NCBI GenBank assembly: GCA_020310875.1
Contig: CM035430.1
Span: forward strand, 100,805,931-100,869,930
DNA length: 64,000 nucleotides
Direction: 5' to 3'
Origin: Ceratopteris richardii
Lineage: Eukaryota > Streptophyta > Polypodiopsida > Polypodiales > Pteridaceae
In this document: positions 9,904 through 26,691 of the stretch, in pieces
Numbering within the stretch: position 1 is the stretch's first letter
How the letters are laid out: the number at the start of each line of letters is the position of its first letter
Translations under genes and position numbers: made by a program
Notes under the pieces: generated by a model
Told to the model about the DNA's origin: nothing
The model's database searches: none
What the model saw: the letters and a program-made list of their open reading frames with translations, nothing else

Positions 9904-10016
9904 GCGGGAGATTCCACCCAATACTCCGTTCTGTCTTGTCTCTTGTTGTGTCAATTTTTCTGTGTGTTTTCAGCATCCGTAACCTCTGTGTGCACGTGAG
10001 TTAAGATCCTCATAAC

Positions 10017-11173
<1,157 letters not shown>

Positions 11174-12188
11174 TGTTGGTGTATGAAACACTTGAACAAC
11201 TAAGATAAAGTGATATTAGAATTCCTCGGTAACCATCATTAGCTTAGCAACACTCTAAATATGAAACCTTTATCACTAAACTTAGTGAAATCCAAAAATG
11301 TACTTATAAAAAATCTACGCCTTTTCTTCTAGCTTCAAATCTGATTTGTATTAGCTTGATCTTTGTAAATTATTTTGATCATTTGCTAATAGAAGTTCTT
11401 TCTAATGTTAAGTAACACATTCCAAGAAAAACTTTCAAGTAATAACTTGAGAATCTTCTGAAATCACTTCAACATTTGAACTATGTCTAAAATCTTAAAA
11501 ATGACTTCATTGCTTTTACATACCTTCATTGTTAAGCTCATTTCTCTGAGTACATGCCCGGTTTTGCAAAGATCTTTTGGTCAGTTTTTAGTTGAAAGTA
11601 GTAGCTTCAAAATGAGTTATCACTCATGAAAAACATTACATTGTAGTGTGAGATCTTACCTTTAGAACATCAGGGAGAAGTGCGCTAGAAAATGTGTAAC
11701 TGTCAACTAACTTTCACACTAATATTAAATCACTTAGAAATCTCTATACAAGAGGAATTAGACCAAATCCTTCTACACAAACATGTGTTAACTGTTAGAG
11801 AAGATGTTTACAATATGTTTGTGCTTCATTATGCTCATAGCCATGGAAAACTCTCCTACTTTGAGTAGTTCTTCCTCAACATCTCTCTTAGCAAAACCCG
11901 AGTTTTTCTCTACTGTCTCAAGACTTACAAATTAAGTTCTTCTCTATGCGTTTCAACTCAAATTGACTTATATACATATGGTCTACATACTCCTAGACCC
12001 ATACTCATAATTTTAGAATTTCTATGTCAAAATTAAACTCTAATTTTGCACTATATTACAAGTGTGAATTTGTCCCTTCATTTAGGCTTGATTTTCTAAG
12101 TGCTTTGCTTTCACTTTTCTTTGTCTTTCTTCTTCCTTCATATACCTTCATATATTTATGTCTAATTAGTGAGTGAAGCCCCAACAGC
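11174..12188 (-). repeat. Element C 3' LTR
   Basis: 1015 bp, plus-strand ends TGTTGGTG and CCCCAACA. Homologous to 16613-17611. On the minus strand it begins TGTTGGGGCTTCACTCAC immediately after the purine tract. Confidence 0.92.
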
Positions 12189-12200
12189 TCCCCCTCAATC
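12189..12200 (-). other. Element C polypurine tract
   Basis: Plus-strand GCTCCCCCTCAA is TTGAGGGGGAGC on the minus strand, identical to the tract in B. Confidence 0.85.
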
Positions 12201-12236
12201 ACTAATTAACATTCTTTGTTTTATTCATATATCCTT

Positions 12237-15200
12237 CTTCTGGTTTATTGCTGCCATTTCTTTGAATCTACTTGTCTTGACTCCATCCAAGCTCTTTGTC
12301 ATAATATCTGCAATCTGATCTTTTTAAGAAGTGTATACCACTTCAAGATCCTTCTCCATTACCTTTTCTCTCAGGAAATGATATTGAATCTCTATGTGCT
12401 TTGTTCTTGCATGAAATATAGGATTTGCTGCAAGATACAATGAACTCATATTATCTCCATGTATAATAAGTATACCTTGATCAATGTCCAAGCTTTTGAA
12501 CAAGGTCTGCATCCATATCACTTCTTTAGCTGCTTCTACAAGTCCTTTGTACTCAGCTTTAGTTGATGATAAAGCCACTGTATGTTGCTTCTTTGAACAC
12601 CAACTCACAAGTTTATCTCTTATGTATATCATATACCCATGTGTTGACCTTCTATCATCTTGACTTCCTGCCGAATTTGAGTCACTATATGCTCTCAACC
12701 TTATATCTGATGTAAAAGGATAATATAATCCTTCCTTCGAAGTTCCTTTGATGTATCTAAGAACTCTTTGACCTACAATCCAATGTGGATCCTTTGGACA
12801 ATGCATGAATTGAGAAAGAACTCCCACTGCATAACTAAGATCAGGTCTTGTTAGTGTAGCATAAATCAAGCTTCACACTAAAGATTGATACTTCTTCATA
12901 TCATTGAACTCTGCACCATCATATCTGCTAAGTTTATGATTGACCTCAAGTGGTTTTGATGCCTCTCTGCAATTCTCCATGCTAAACTTCTTCAGAAGAT
13001 TCAAAAGATACCTTTCTTGTGATAAATATATGCCATGATCTACATAAGGGATTGCCATTCCAAGAAAATATGACAATTTTCCTAGATCACTTATCTTGAG
13101 TTCCTTTTCAAGTAATCTCTTCACCTCCTTGATTCCTTCATTTGAAGTACCTGTGATTATAATATCATCTACATAAACACAAATGTAGATCATACCTTCA
13201 TCTGTTCTCTTGATAAGTAAACTTACATCTTCCTTTGAACTTCGATATCCAAGATCATTAAGATACTTCATAAGTCTATAATTCCAAGCTCTTCGAGCTT
13301 GCTTTAGTCCATAAAGTGCTCTTGTCAATTTGCAAACATAATTTGGATACTTGTAATTTGCAAACCCTTGAGGTTGCTCCATGTAGACTTCATTTGATAA
13401 GATCCATTTAAAAATGCATTCTTCATATCCAATTGACTCAATATCCATCCTTTTGATGTTGCAATAGCAATGAGTGTCCTTATGGTTGACATTTTTGCTA
13501 CAAGACTAAATGTCTCATCATAATCTATGCCATGAGTTTAAGCATAGCCTTTAACCACCAATCTAGCTTTGTATCTGGCTATTCTTCCATCTGCATGCTT
13601 CTTTATTTTATACACCCATTTATTTCCAATCACTTTCTTACCATTGGGTTTTGGAACAAGTTCCCAAGTCTTGTTCTCTTCAAGTGCATCAAAATCTTCC
13701 TTCATTTCTTCTTCCCATTGTCTCTTAGCCTTTGCTTCATCATAACTTTGAGGTTCTTCATCTTCTTTAACCATGTAAGCATAATTTTTTTGAGTCAAAT
13801 AAGAAGTATCATAGGAATACCTTGTTGATTGTTTCCTCAATCTGGTTGACCTTCTTGGTTCACACTCTTCATGTGCATCTAGATATACTTCTTCATCAAA
13901 TCTAGGTACATCTTCATTTCTTCTATATGATCCAATCCTGGATGTGCTTGCTTGCATTTGATCTTCATCTCCATCTATTTGCATGTGTGATTTACCTCTT
14001 TCACTTCTTCTTACCTCTTCTTCAAATGTTTCAAGATTACACTCTTTATCTGCATACCAACTCTTCTGTTCATCAAATGTCACATCTCTGGAAACAATAA
14101 ATTGTTTGTTTAGAGGACTCCATAACCTATAATCCATCTGCTTTTCATCATATCCAATAAACACATATTTTTGAGCCTTTGGTTCAAGCTTATGTCTGAG
14201 TTGTGATGGTATATAAGCATAGACAATTGATACAAACACTTTACAATGATCAAGTGTTGGTTTGTTACCCCACCAAGCTTCATAAGGATTCATTCCATTT
14301 AGAGTTGCACATGGTAACCTATTCACAAGATATGTGGCTATATTTATAGCCTCAGCCCAAAGATAATTAGGGCAATTCTTTTCCTTTAGCATTGTTCTTG
14401 CAAACTCAACCAATGTTCTATTCCTCCTTTCTGCCACTCCATTGTGTTGAGGTGTATACCTGCAAGTTACTTTTTGCTTGATACCTGCATTCCAAAGATA
14501 ATCATTGAATTCTTGGTAGAAGTATTCTTCTCCCTCCATCAGACTTTAGCCTCTTGAGCTTTTGATCTGTAACTCTCTCTACATATGCATGAAAATGTTT
14601 GAAGGCTCCAAACACTTTTGATCTTTCCTTCAAAACATAAATAGTTATCCATCTTGTAGCATCATCAATGAAAAGAACATAATACCTAGAACCATTGATT
14701 GATCCTTCTATTGTTGGCACCCATACACCTGGATGTATGAGTTCTAGATGTTTGAAACCTTTTTTCTAAAATGATAACGTGTGTGCCTTTCCCATTTGAC
14801 AAGTTTCACATTTCTAGATCATATGTTGGCTCTTTACATTTGGTACCCCTATTACAGATTGATTCTCTACCATAGATTTAATTCCTTTTTCATTGAAGTG
14901 TCCTAACCTCTTATGCTAGAGGTCTAACTCTGTGAGTACTTCATCACCATGTGTAATCAAGGCTTGGCCAACATTCCCTTGCGCTTTAAGAGTAAAAATT
15001 CTACCTTCCTTCTGACCATAGACAATTTGATTATATCCATCCTCTGGATCTTCAAGAACATTTGGTAAATCTGACTTGAAAAACTTTCTCTATTGTTTGT
15101 CCCACACTAATTAGATTCTTTGGTATTGTTGGGACATACAAGACATTTGTTAGCAAATCAGCTCCACTCTTGCACTTCACTTTTCCAACTGAATGCACAT

Positions 15201-16401
15201 TATGTTTTGTATTGTCACTTGTTTGTATTGTGTGACTTGAAATACCTTCTTCCAATTCTGATAACAATTCTATATTACCTGACAAGTGATCTGAACAATC
15301 AGAGTCAATATAGAATACCTTGAGATCCTCCTTCTCTGATGCACTTATTGAATTCATCATCAATGTTGTATGATTTTCATTCTATGTATCATTTGCATAG
15401 TTGTAATAGGAAGTGTTATATGATTGATTCTGAATCCAATTTCTTCCACCACCTCTGCCAAAACTTCCGCTTGAATTTTGTCTTCCTCTTTGAAATTGAT
15501 TCTGAAATCTTCCACCTCTTCCTCTACCATTATTACTTTGATTCTCATTTGATCCTTGATGATTATTCCAACAATCATAAGCTAGATGATTGCTCAATCC
15601 ACAAATCCAGCAAGTCTTCTTGTTATTGTTCTGATTACCTCTACCTCTTCCATTTCCTCGACCTTTACCTCTGCCAATACCTCTTCCTCTTGCATAATTT
15701 GCTTGAGTAGTCAGCTCTTCTTCATCCTTTGCTTTACCTTTCTCACTTTTCTTCTTATTATTTGCATACATAGCAGAGCTATGTCCTTTATCTCCATCTG
15801 ACTTCAAATCTTGCTCAAATGTAAGCATCAGTCCAAGGAAATGATTTAATTATGGTACATAATAATTTAATGAAAGTTCAGTTGAGAGTACAAAAGATTT
15901 CCACCTTTCATCTCCTCTCAATCCTGCAAGCAAGTGTGCTATCAACCTATGATCTTCAATATCCTCATCAATAGATCCAAGGCTATCTACCAAGTCCTTC
16001 ATCTTAGTGACATAATCACTAATGCTCTGGCTTTGCTTCTTTTTAAACGTGGTAAACTCTGACCACAAGCTAGCCTTCCTAGCTTTAGTAGTATTTTGGA
16101 AGTGATCTTCCAAAGCATTCCAGATGTCTTCAGCTGTTCCTAAACCTCTAATATGTGGTAACAAATGATCTATGATAGTGTTGTATATATAAGCTCTTAC
16201 ACTTGCATCTCTCTTCTACCATAGCTTCAAAGCTTCTAGTTCTTCTTTCCTTGGTTGACTATCATCTTCAAATGTAGGCTTTTCTTCTTCACCTATCACA
16301 TATATCATTAGATCCTTAATCATAAGTAAGGCTTCCATTCTCATTACCGAAGCAGGATAATTATCTATGTCCAATTTGCCAATAGATACATGATCTTCCA
16401 T
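12237..16401 (-). pseudogene. Element C gag-pol, multiply frameshifted
   Basis: The start at 16401 (MEDHVSIGKLDIDNYPA) aligns with the B start. Recognisable blocks, 5' to 3' on the minus strand: Gag (16401-15382, zinc knuckle CWICGLSNHLAYDC near 15600); protease around 15300 with DSD in place of the active-site DSG; preintegrase and integrase (15050-13900, with PQHNGVAERRN near 14440); RT (13700-12873, YVDD near 13180); RNase H (12869-12324). Stops or frameshifts interrupt almost every block, for example near 16210, 15840, 15370, 14530, 13540 and 12870. It is a dead relative of the intact B polyprotein. Confidence 0.92.
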
Positions 16402-16598
16402 AGTCTTCTTGCTTCTGTTGCAATATGTGAGTATAAAGTTAAATTATGGTACCTTTTGTAGATCTTTACCCTTGATAGTAACTTCGAAGTGCTCCTCTGA
16501 TGTCTTTGTTGTTGAACACCTCAACTTTCACCTGTTCAATGAAGAACTCTTCCATTCCTCTTCTATCTGCACCTCCTTTCACTCTTGAGGACCTTTCT

Positions 16599-16610
16599 GC
16601 TCTCATACCA
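16599..16610 (-). other. Element C primer-binding site, mutated
   Basis: Plus-strand GCTCTCATACCA differs by one base from GCTCTGATACCA. The minus-strand primer site is therefore TGGTATGAGAGC instead of TGGTATCAGAGC. It lies 2 nt inside the 5' LTR. The leader runs to 16402. Confidence 0.8.
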
Positions 16611-16612
16611 CT

Positions 16613-17611
16613 TGTTGGTGTATGAAACACCACAAGAACTAAGCTAAATTGATATTAGAATTCCTCCATAACCATCATTAGCTTAGCAACACTCTAAATT
16701 TGAAACCTTTATCACTAAACTTAGTGAAATCCAAAAATTTACTTCTCAAAAATCTGCACCTTTTCTTCTAGCTTCAAATATGGTCTGTATTAGCTTGATC
16801 TTTGTAACTTCTTTTGATCATTTCCTAATAGAAGTTCTTGCTAATTTTAAGTAGCACATTTCAAGCAAAATGTTCAAGTGATAACTTGAGAATCGTCTGA
16901 AATCATTTGAACATTTGAACTATGTCTAAAATCTGAAAAATGACTTCATCGATTTTACATATCTTCACTATTAAGCTCATTTCTTTGAGTACATGTCTTG
17001 TTTGGCAAAGATATTTTGATCAATTGTATTAGAAGGTAGTAGATTCAAAATGCGCTATCATTCATAAAAAACCTTACACTATACTGTGAGATCTGACCTT
17101 TAAAAGATCAGGGAAAAGGTGCACCAAAAAACTCATAACTGTCTACTAACTTTCACATTGATATTAAATCACTTAGAAATCTTTATACAAGAGGAATTAG
17201 ACCAAATCCTTCTACACAAACATGTGTTAAGTATTAGAGAAGATGTGTACAAAATGGCTTGGCTTCATGCTGCTCATAACCATTTAAAACTCTCCTACTC
17301 TCAGTAGTTCTTCCTCAACATCTTCTTCAGAAAAACCCGACTTTTTCTCTACTCTCTCAAGCCTTACAAATCAAGTTCTTCTCTATGCTTTTCAACTCAA
17401 ATTGACTTATATACATATGGTCTACATCCTCCTAGACTCAAACTCGTAATTTAAGAATTTCTATGTCAGAATTAAACTATAATTTTGCACTATATGACAA
17501 GTGTGAATTTGTCCCCTCACTTAGGCTTGATTTTCTGAGTGCTTTGCTTTCACTTGTCTTTGTCTTTCTTCTTCCTTCATATACCTTCATATCTTTATGT
17601 CTAATTAGTGA
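16613..17611 (-). repeat. Element C 5' LTR, end-truncated
   Basis: Homologous to 11174-12188 from TGTTGGTG up to CTAATTAGTGA. The last ~15 bp present in the other copy (ending CCCCAACA) are missing and ATCT repeats follow directly. Confidence 0.9.
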
Positions 17612-19508
<1,897 letters not shown>

Positions 19509-19516
19509 GCTCCCCC

Positions 19517-22500
19517 TCAATCACTAATTTGACTCTTCTTGTCTTCATATATTTTTCTTTCTTTTATACCTTCCATTTCTTTGAATCTGCTTGTCTTTGT
19601 TCCATCCAAGCTCTTTGTCAAAATATCTGCAATCTGATCTTTTGTCGGAGTGTATATTATTTCTATCTCCTTCTCCATTACCTTTTCCCTCAGGAAATGA
19701 TACTGAATTTCTATATGCTTTGTTCTTGCATGAAATACTAGATTTGCTGCAAGATACAACGAACTCATATTATCTCCATGTATGATCGGTATACCTTGAT
19801 CAATACCCATGCTTTTGAACAAGGTCTGCATCCATATCACTTCTTTAGCTGCTTCTACAAGTCCTTTATATTCTACTTCTGTAGACGATAAAGCCATTGT
19901 GTGTTGTTTCTTCGAACACCAGCTTACTAGCTTATCTCCTAGGTATATCATATATCCATGCATTGACCTTCTGTCATCTTGACTTCCTGCCCAGTCTGAG
20001 TCATTGTATGCTCTCAGCTTTATATCTGACATAAAAGGATAATATAATCCTTCTCTTATAGTTCTTTTTATGTATCTAAGAACTCTCTGTCCTACAACCC
20101 AATGTTGATCCTTCGGACAATGCATGAACTGTGAGAGAACTCCTACTGCATAGCTAAGATCCGGTCGTGTTAGTGTAGCGTAGATTAAGCTTCCCACTAA
20201 CGACTGATACTTTCTCATATATTTAAACTCTGCACCACTATATTTGCTGAGTTTATGATTTGCTTCAAGCGGTGTTGAAGCTTCTCTGCAATTCTCATAT
20301 TAAACTTCTTTAGTAAGTTTTGGAGATACCTTTCTTGCGTAACATATACACCATGATCTGTGTATGTGATTTCCATTCCTAGAAAGTATGACAACTTTCC
20401 AAGGTCATTGATCTGAAACTCCTTTTCGAGTAGTCTCTTTACTTCTTTAATTCCTTCATCTGAAGTACCTGTGATTATAATGTCGTATACATAAATGCAA
20501 AGGTAGATCATACCTTCTTCTGTTCTCTTGATGAGTAGACTTGCATCTACTTTCAAACTTTGGTATCCAAGTTCATTGAGATATTTCACAAGCCTGTAAT
20601 TCCAAGCTCTTGGAACTTGCTTCAGTCTGTAAAGTGCTTTTCTTAATCTACAAACAAGGTTTGGGTATCTAGAACTTACAAACCCTTCCGGTTGTTCCAT
20701 ATAGACTTCATCTGATATATATCCATTCAGAAATGCGTTCTTTATATCTAGCTGACTTAGCTTCCATCCTTTTGATGCTGCTATAGCAATCACTGTCCTT
20801 ATGGTTGACATCTTTGCCACCGGACTAAACGTCTCGTCATAATCTATGCCATGCGTCTGAGCATAGCCCTTGATAACCAGTCTGGCTTTGTGTCTGGCTA
20901 TCCTTCCATCTGCAAGTTTCTTAACTTTGAAAACCCATTTATTTCCGATCACTTTCTTACCATTTGGTTTTGGAACAAGTTCCCATGTCTTGTTCTCCTC
21001 TAGTGCGATAAAATCTTCTTCCATTGCTTCTTCCCATTGCTTCTTGCCTTTAGCTTCATCATAGTTCTGAGGTTCTTCATCATCTTTGACCATATATGCA
21101 TAATTGTTCTGAGTTATATACGAAGTATCATACGAATACCTTTCTGGTTGTCTTCTGTTCCTGTTTGACCTTCTTGGTTCAAACTCTTCGTGTGTATCTG
21201 AATACACTTCTTCATCAAATCCCTGTTCATCTTCATTTCTCATACTTGATCCGATCCTGGACGTACTTGCCTGCATATGATCTTCATCTCTATTTACCTG
21301 CACAATTGATTTTCCTTTCTCTCTTCTTCTTACTTCTTCTTCAAATTCTTCCGTTGTATGACTTTGATCTGTATACGAGCTCTTCTGTTCATCAAATGTA
21401 ACATCTCTGGAAACAGTAAACTATTTTGTTAGAGGACTCCATAACTTGTATCCCATCTGCTTTTCATCGTATCTGACAAACACATATTTCTCTGCTTTTG
21501 GTTCAAGCTTATGTCTGAGTTGTGACGGTACATAAGCATAAGCTACTGATCCAAACACCTTGCAATGATCAAGTGTTGGCTTCTTTCCCCACCAGGCTTC
21601 ATAAGGGGTCATTCCATCTAATGTCATACATGGTAATCTGTTTACCAAGTATGTAGCTGTATTTACAACTTCAACCCAAAGATAATTTGGACAATCCTTT
21701 TCCTTTAGCATAGCTCGTGCAAACTCGACTAGAGTTCGGTTCCTTCTTTCTGCTACACCATTTTGTTGTGGTGTGTACCTGCAGGTTATTTCTCTATTAA
21801 TACCTTCATTCCAAAGATAATCATTGAACTCTCGGGAGAAGTATTCTCCCCCTCCATCAGACCTCAGTCTCTTCAACTTTCGTCCTGTGAGTCTTTCAAC
21901 ATATGCATGAAAGTGTTTGAAAGCTCCAAACACTTCTGATTTCTCTTTCAAAACATAAAGAGTTATCCACCTTGTAGCATCATCAAAGAATAAAACATAA
22001 TACCTCGATCCGCTGATTGATCCTTCTTTTGTGGGACCCCATACATCTGTATAATGAGTTCAAGTACTCAATCATGTTTGAATCCTTTCTTCTGGAAAGG
22101 TAACCTGTGGGCTTTTCCTATCTGACATGCTTCGCACTTGCGAATCATATGTTGATTCTCTACATTCGGTAATCTCAGTACTGATTGGTTTGAAATCATA
22201 GCTTTAATTCCTTTTTCATTGAAATGACCTAATCTCTTATGCCAGAGATCAAGTTCTGTAATCACCTTTTCACCATGTGTGAGCAACACTTGGCCAATGT
22301 TCCCTTGTACTCTTAAAGTAAAGAGTCTGCCTTCTTTCTTACCAGAGACAATCTGATTATATCCGTTCTCGGGATCTTCTACAAATACTCCTTCATTTGT
22401 AAATCTGACCTGAAAACCTTTCTCAACTATCTGTCCTACACTAATTAAATTTTTTGGTATTGTCGGAACATACAAAACATTGGTTAGCAAATCTGCTCCA

Positions 22501-23725
22501 CTCTTACATTTCACTTTTCCAATTGAATGTACACTATGCCTCGTATTGTCACCTATTTGAACAGTATGACTGGAACTACGTTTTTCCAATTCTGACATCA
22601 GTTCTATATTTCCTGAGAAGTGATTAGAACATCCAGAATCAATGTAAAATACCTTTAGGTCTTCGTTATCTGATGTGCTGATTGAGTTCATCATCAATGA
22701 TGTATGACTTTCATTCTGTGCGTCATTTGCGTAATTTTGTAGGTGGTGTTGTAGGATTGATTATGTCCCCAACTTCTTGTTCCACCTCAACCTCCTCTTT
22801 GATTTTGTCTTCCTCTTTGAAAGTTATTCTGATATCTTCCGCTTCTGCCTCTGCTATTACTGTTCTCATTTTGATTTGATCCTTGTTGATTGTGCCAGCA
22901 ATCATGAGCCAAATGATTACTTAGTCCACAGATCCAGCAAGCCTTCTTGTTGTTATTCTGGCTACTTCTTCCTCTTCCAAAACCTCTTGCTCTTCCTCTG
23001 CCGGTGCCTTTACCTCTTGCATAATAAGCCTGAGAACTCGACTCTTCTTCATCTTTTGACTTACCTTTGTCTTTCTTCTTGTTCTTCATGTACATTGCAG
23101 AACTTTGTCCTTTATCTGGATCTCCTTTCAGGTCTTGCTCATATGTGAGCATCAAACCAAGCAACTAATTTAAATCTGGTACAAAATGATTTAAAGAAAC
23201 TTCAGTTGAGAGTACGAAAGGTTTCCACCTTTTATCTCCTCTCAAACTTGTTAGCAGTTGTGCTATCAATCTGTGATCTTCGACATCTTCATTTATGGAT
23301 CCAAGACTATCTGCTAGATCCTTCATCTTAGTAACATAGTCACTAATGCTTTGACTCAACTTCTTTTTGAATGTTGTGAATTCGGACCATAAGCTAGCCT
23401 TCCTAGCTTTTGTAGTATTTTGGAAATGATCTTCCAATGCACTCCATATGTCCTCCGCTTTCTCCGGACCTCTAATGTGAGGTAATAAATGGTCTATAAC
23501 GGTATTATAAATGTAAGCTCTTGCCGTTGCATCTTTCTTCTGCCACAACTTCAAGGCTTCTAATTCTTCTTTTTTCGGTTGACTATCATCTTCAAAAGTC
23601 GGCTTCTTTTCTTCTCCGGTCACATACATCATTAAGTCCTTACTCATAAGTAAGGCTTCCATGCGCATTACCCATGCTGGATAATTATCTCTATCCAATT
23701 TATCAATTTGGACATGATCTGTCAT
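19517..23725 (-). pseudogene. Element D gag-pol, nearly complete but interrupted
   Basis: The start at 23725 (MTDHVQIDKLDRDNYPAW) aligns with B. Minus-strand blocks: Gag (23725-22787, zinc knuckle CWICGLSNHLAHDC near 22920); protease with DSGCSNH near 22640; preintegrase and integrase (22440-21421, with LRSDGGGEYFS and PQQNGVAERRN); RT (21303-20250, with the catalytic box changed from YVDD to YVYD near 20490); RNase H (20218-19517). Interruptions: stops near 23165; a frame change near 22750; the 22068-21951 gap; TAG at 21421-21423, where the relative M has CAG; and a one-base deletion near 20300. All domains are present, so it was once autonomous. The polypurine tract is at 19509-19519. Confidence 0.92.
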
Positions 23726-23891
23726 GATCTTCTTGTTTATGTTACTTCCGGTGAACTTTTGAGAATCTTTCTGCTCTTCAGAATCTTTCTTGTTCTAGTT
23801 CCACTTGTTGTGGTTAACCTGCTCTACGATACCAATTTCGGTGTGCTGGCTCTGACACCAATGATGGTGAATACTCTGGCTCTGAACCCAC

Positions 23892-23896
23892 TTCTT
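23892..23896. repeat. Target-site duplication (left) of element F, TTCTT
   Basis: TTCTT in the D leader directly before TGTTGGAGC. Repeated at 40479-40483. Confidence 0.88.
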
Positions 23897-25168
23897 TGTT
23901 GGAGCAAGTCTATGACAAGCCTAAGTATTGGCTTGAGTCCCACAAAGTCATAGAAGAAGCCTTAAAATGAAGACTATGTAAAGTTCACTTGTGAACTACC
24001 ACTTGTAACTTTTGAAGAGTTTACTTAATGTAAAAGTGAAAGAATCTTAAGTGTTTGAGTCCACTTGATCAAAAAGGGAAAGAGGAGCCACGAATTCGTG
24101 ATGTGTGGTAGGTAGAGAATCAAATCAATCATTGATTGATTGGAGAGTGATTGAGGGAAGTTAGGCTCCCAAACTCAACTATAAATAGATGGCAGTTTTA
24201 GTCGTGGTTAGAGAGACCTATGTGAAGACCTCCAAGAGCTGAGCTTTATGCCATATCAAGGTGTGATTACAAGGCACACATATGTATCAGTAAGTCATTG
24301 TATTTTACAAGCAATATACTTTCATTTTCATGATTATTTGAGTTCATATTTCCATGTTCTTGTGAAGTGTACTACTCACTGCCATTACTCTCAATTTTCT
24401 CAGTCAGATTGCAGAGATGTTTTCTCTATGTTTGGTGCATCATTTTCAATGATTTAACTTGGTAAAGTTAGCTCTATAAGTCTAATATATGCTCACAAAT
24501 TTGCATGTCATTTGGATGTTGCAATCTTTAGTTATGTTCAGTTGAAGTGAACAGTGTCTGTTCATCTTCACTTCTCTGTTAGGTACCCGACTTTTTCACT
24601 CACCTTTCCAGAGCCATTTCTCAGTGGTTATTTATCCAAATTCAGTGATTTAAAGCTTGTTGGATTCCGCTTACTGGCTAGTATAACCATACAAATTTTT
24701 ATAATCATTGAATTCCTACATTTTGAGTCATGTTTATTTTTCTGCTCACTGGTCTCAAACTGTAGTAGCCCGTGAAAATCGAGATGATGTCATCACTTGT
24801 TAAAACTCATTCTCAGTGTGTGGTTTATTATTATTGATGAGATTAATCTTTAAAGTTAGCTCTTTAAGTTATCTAGACTTCCCCAAGAGGAATTAAGCTA
24901 ATTTCTACTATGCTCAGAGAATTATGTAAAACACTAGACAGGTGTATGAACCAAAATAGCAAGTTTTTTACCTCTAAGCTAACTCCAACTTATCTGTTTT
25001 GATCTATCTTTTTGAGAGTGATCTTCCAAGGTACATAGGGTGTCTAATACATCCATTGGCAAGCTAAAAGGGCCCACCATATACTCCTGGAGTTCATTTG
25101 ACTGGTGTAGATCAAGGATTTTGCAACACCTCTTCATCTTCAAGCACATACCTATCCATCTCTTCATA
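23897..25168 (+). repeat. Element F 5' LTR
   Basis: 1272 bp from TGTTGGAGC to CTCTTCATA. The 3' copy ends CTCTTCACA, so the canonical CA terminus has mutated in the 5' copy. The last 384 bp match 40095-40478. The U5 region resembles the J and K LTRs (shared CCAAAATAGCAAGTTTT). Confidence 0.85.
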
Positions 25169-25169
25169 G

Positions 25170-25181
25170 TGGTATTAGAGC
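25170..25181 (+). other. Element F primer-binding site, variant
   Basis: TGGTATTAGAGC is one base from the usual TGGTATCAGAGC. The change would give a G-U pair with initiator-Met tRNA on the RNA template. Element J has the same variant. Confidence 0.8.
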
Positions 25182-25194
25182 AAGGTTGGACAAC

Positions 25195-26461
25195 ATGGCA
25201 GATGGATTTCCTTCATCAAATGACAAATTGGATAGAGATAACTACTCAGCTTGGTCATTAATAATGGAAGCTTATCTCCAAGGTAGAGGTTTATATGGTT
25301 ATGTGGCTAGAGATGAAGTTATGCCAAGTTTCAGGAACAAAAGTCAACCAACACAAGAAGAGCAAGAAAGATTGAGCACATGGTGCTCCAAGGATGCACT
25401 TGCAAGGTCTTATCTCCTCAAATCTATCTCAGATTTTTTGTTTCCTCACATTAGAAGTTGTAAGACATCTCAGGAAGTGTGGGATGCACTTGAAGCTTTC
25501 TTTTCTTCAAGTACCAAAGCTAGGAAGCATCAACTATGGCAGGATTTCACAACTCTCAAGAAGGCTCCCAAACAAAATGTGACTGATTTTGTCACAAAGC
25601 TCAAGGACATAGCAGATCAGTTGGGAAGCATTGGAGAGGTAATAGATGAAGAGAAAATTGTAAGGCAGGTCATGAATGGCTTGAAGGCAGATGACAAGTG
25701 GGAAGCATTCACCACAGCTATGGATTTGTACATGGACATGCATGTACCTGTTTTCAATACACTCATTGGACAACTAGTTACTCAAGAGGCAAAGCTTATC
25801 AAAAATGGAGAAAGCTCTAAAGTTAATCAATCTTCAGCTTTATACACTGATAAAAGCAAGTCCAAAGATAACAAAGGAAAGGCAAAGAAAGTGGATGATG
25901 AAGCAGGTACATATCAAGCTAACTATGCAGGTAGAGGAAGACATGGCAGAGGTAGAGGAAGAGGAGGTAGACAAGGCAGGGGGAGATCCCAAGGCTCCAA
26001 CCCATGTTCTATTTGTGGATTAACTAATCATACAATTGAAAATTGCTTTAGGAATTCCAAGAATCAAAGAGGCAGAGGATACAATAGAGGAAGTTATGGC
26101 TACTCAAGAGGAAGGTTCAACAATTATCATGGCAACTACAACAACTACAATCATTCAAACTATCAAGGAGGCTACAAAGGAAGGAGAGACTTCAATAACT
26201 ACAAAAAAGACTCAAGCAAAGAGGATTCATTATTGATCATGAACAAGGTTATGCCACAAGGTAAATCTGATGAGCATGTTTTCTACATAGATTCAGGTTG
26301 TTCAAATCATGTGGCAGGAAATGTGGCACTCCTATTAGATTTAGAAGATCCAAGGAATAAGCATGAGGTACAAACAGGAGATGATACAAGACATCTTGTG
26401 GAGAAAATAGGCAATGTCAAAGCACCTGATGGAAACATCAACCTACTCAATAAGGTACTCT
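25195..26461 (+). CDS. Element F Gag and protease N-terminus, open but truncated by G
   Basis: The ATG at 25195 (MADGFPSSNDKLDRDNYSAW) opens 422 uninterrupted codons up to the LTR of G. The UBN2-type capsid covers about residues 1-220. A Gly/Arg-rich stretch follows, then the zinc knuckle CSICGLTNHTIENC near 270, a second Gly/Tyr/Asn-rich basic region, and the protease active site DSGCSNH near 365. The frame ends at GNINLLNKVL, where G is inserted. Downstream integrase, RT and RNase H are not found. The Gag could still form particles if transcribed, but the frame now runs into G LTR sequence. It is the best-preserved representative of the F/J/K lineage here. Confidence 0.88.
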
Positions 26462-26691
26462 TGTTGGAGTTAGACGTCTGCGGAAGCACGCGAACAGCAC
26501 AAGGAAGAAGAAGATGCTTGGAGCACAACACGCAAGACTGAATGTATTACTAGAGAATGTACAAAGATAAGTAGCCCATTAGGGCAATAGGCGTATATAC
26601 AAGCCGGGGGAAAAAAACCTCCTAAAGAGGGAAAAAAGTGCCCCGGTGGTCCTAGAGTGTTCACACACATCACTACCTAAATATATCAACA
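26462..26691 (-). repeat. Element G 3' LTR
   Basis: 230 bp, plus-strand TGTTGGAG...ATATCAACA. The same length and ends occur at 52229-52458. Confidence 0.9.

Larger units (their letters stand above)
11174..17611 (-). mobile_element. Element C: degenerate Ty1/copia element inserted in (ATCT)n
   Basis: Minus-strand element with a 3' LTR (11174-12188), polypurine tract, broken gag-pol, damaged primer site and a 5' LTR (16613-17611) that lacks its last ~15 bp. Both outer ends abut ATCT repeats; the left flank ends TATCT. The LTRs are visibly more diverged than those of B, so C is older. The coding sequence and the LTR start (CACTCACTAATTAGACAT) show it is a relative of the B family. Confidence 0.9.
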
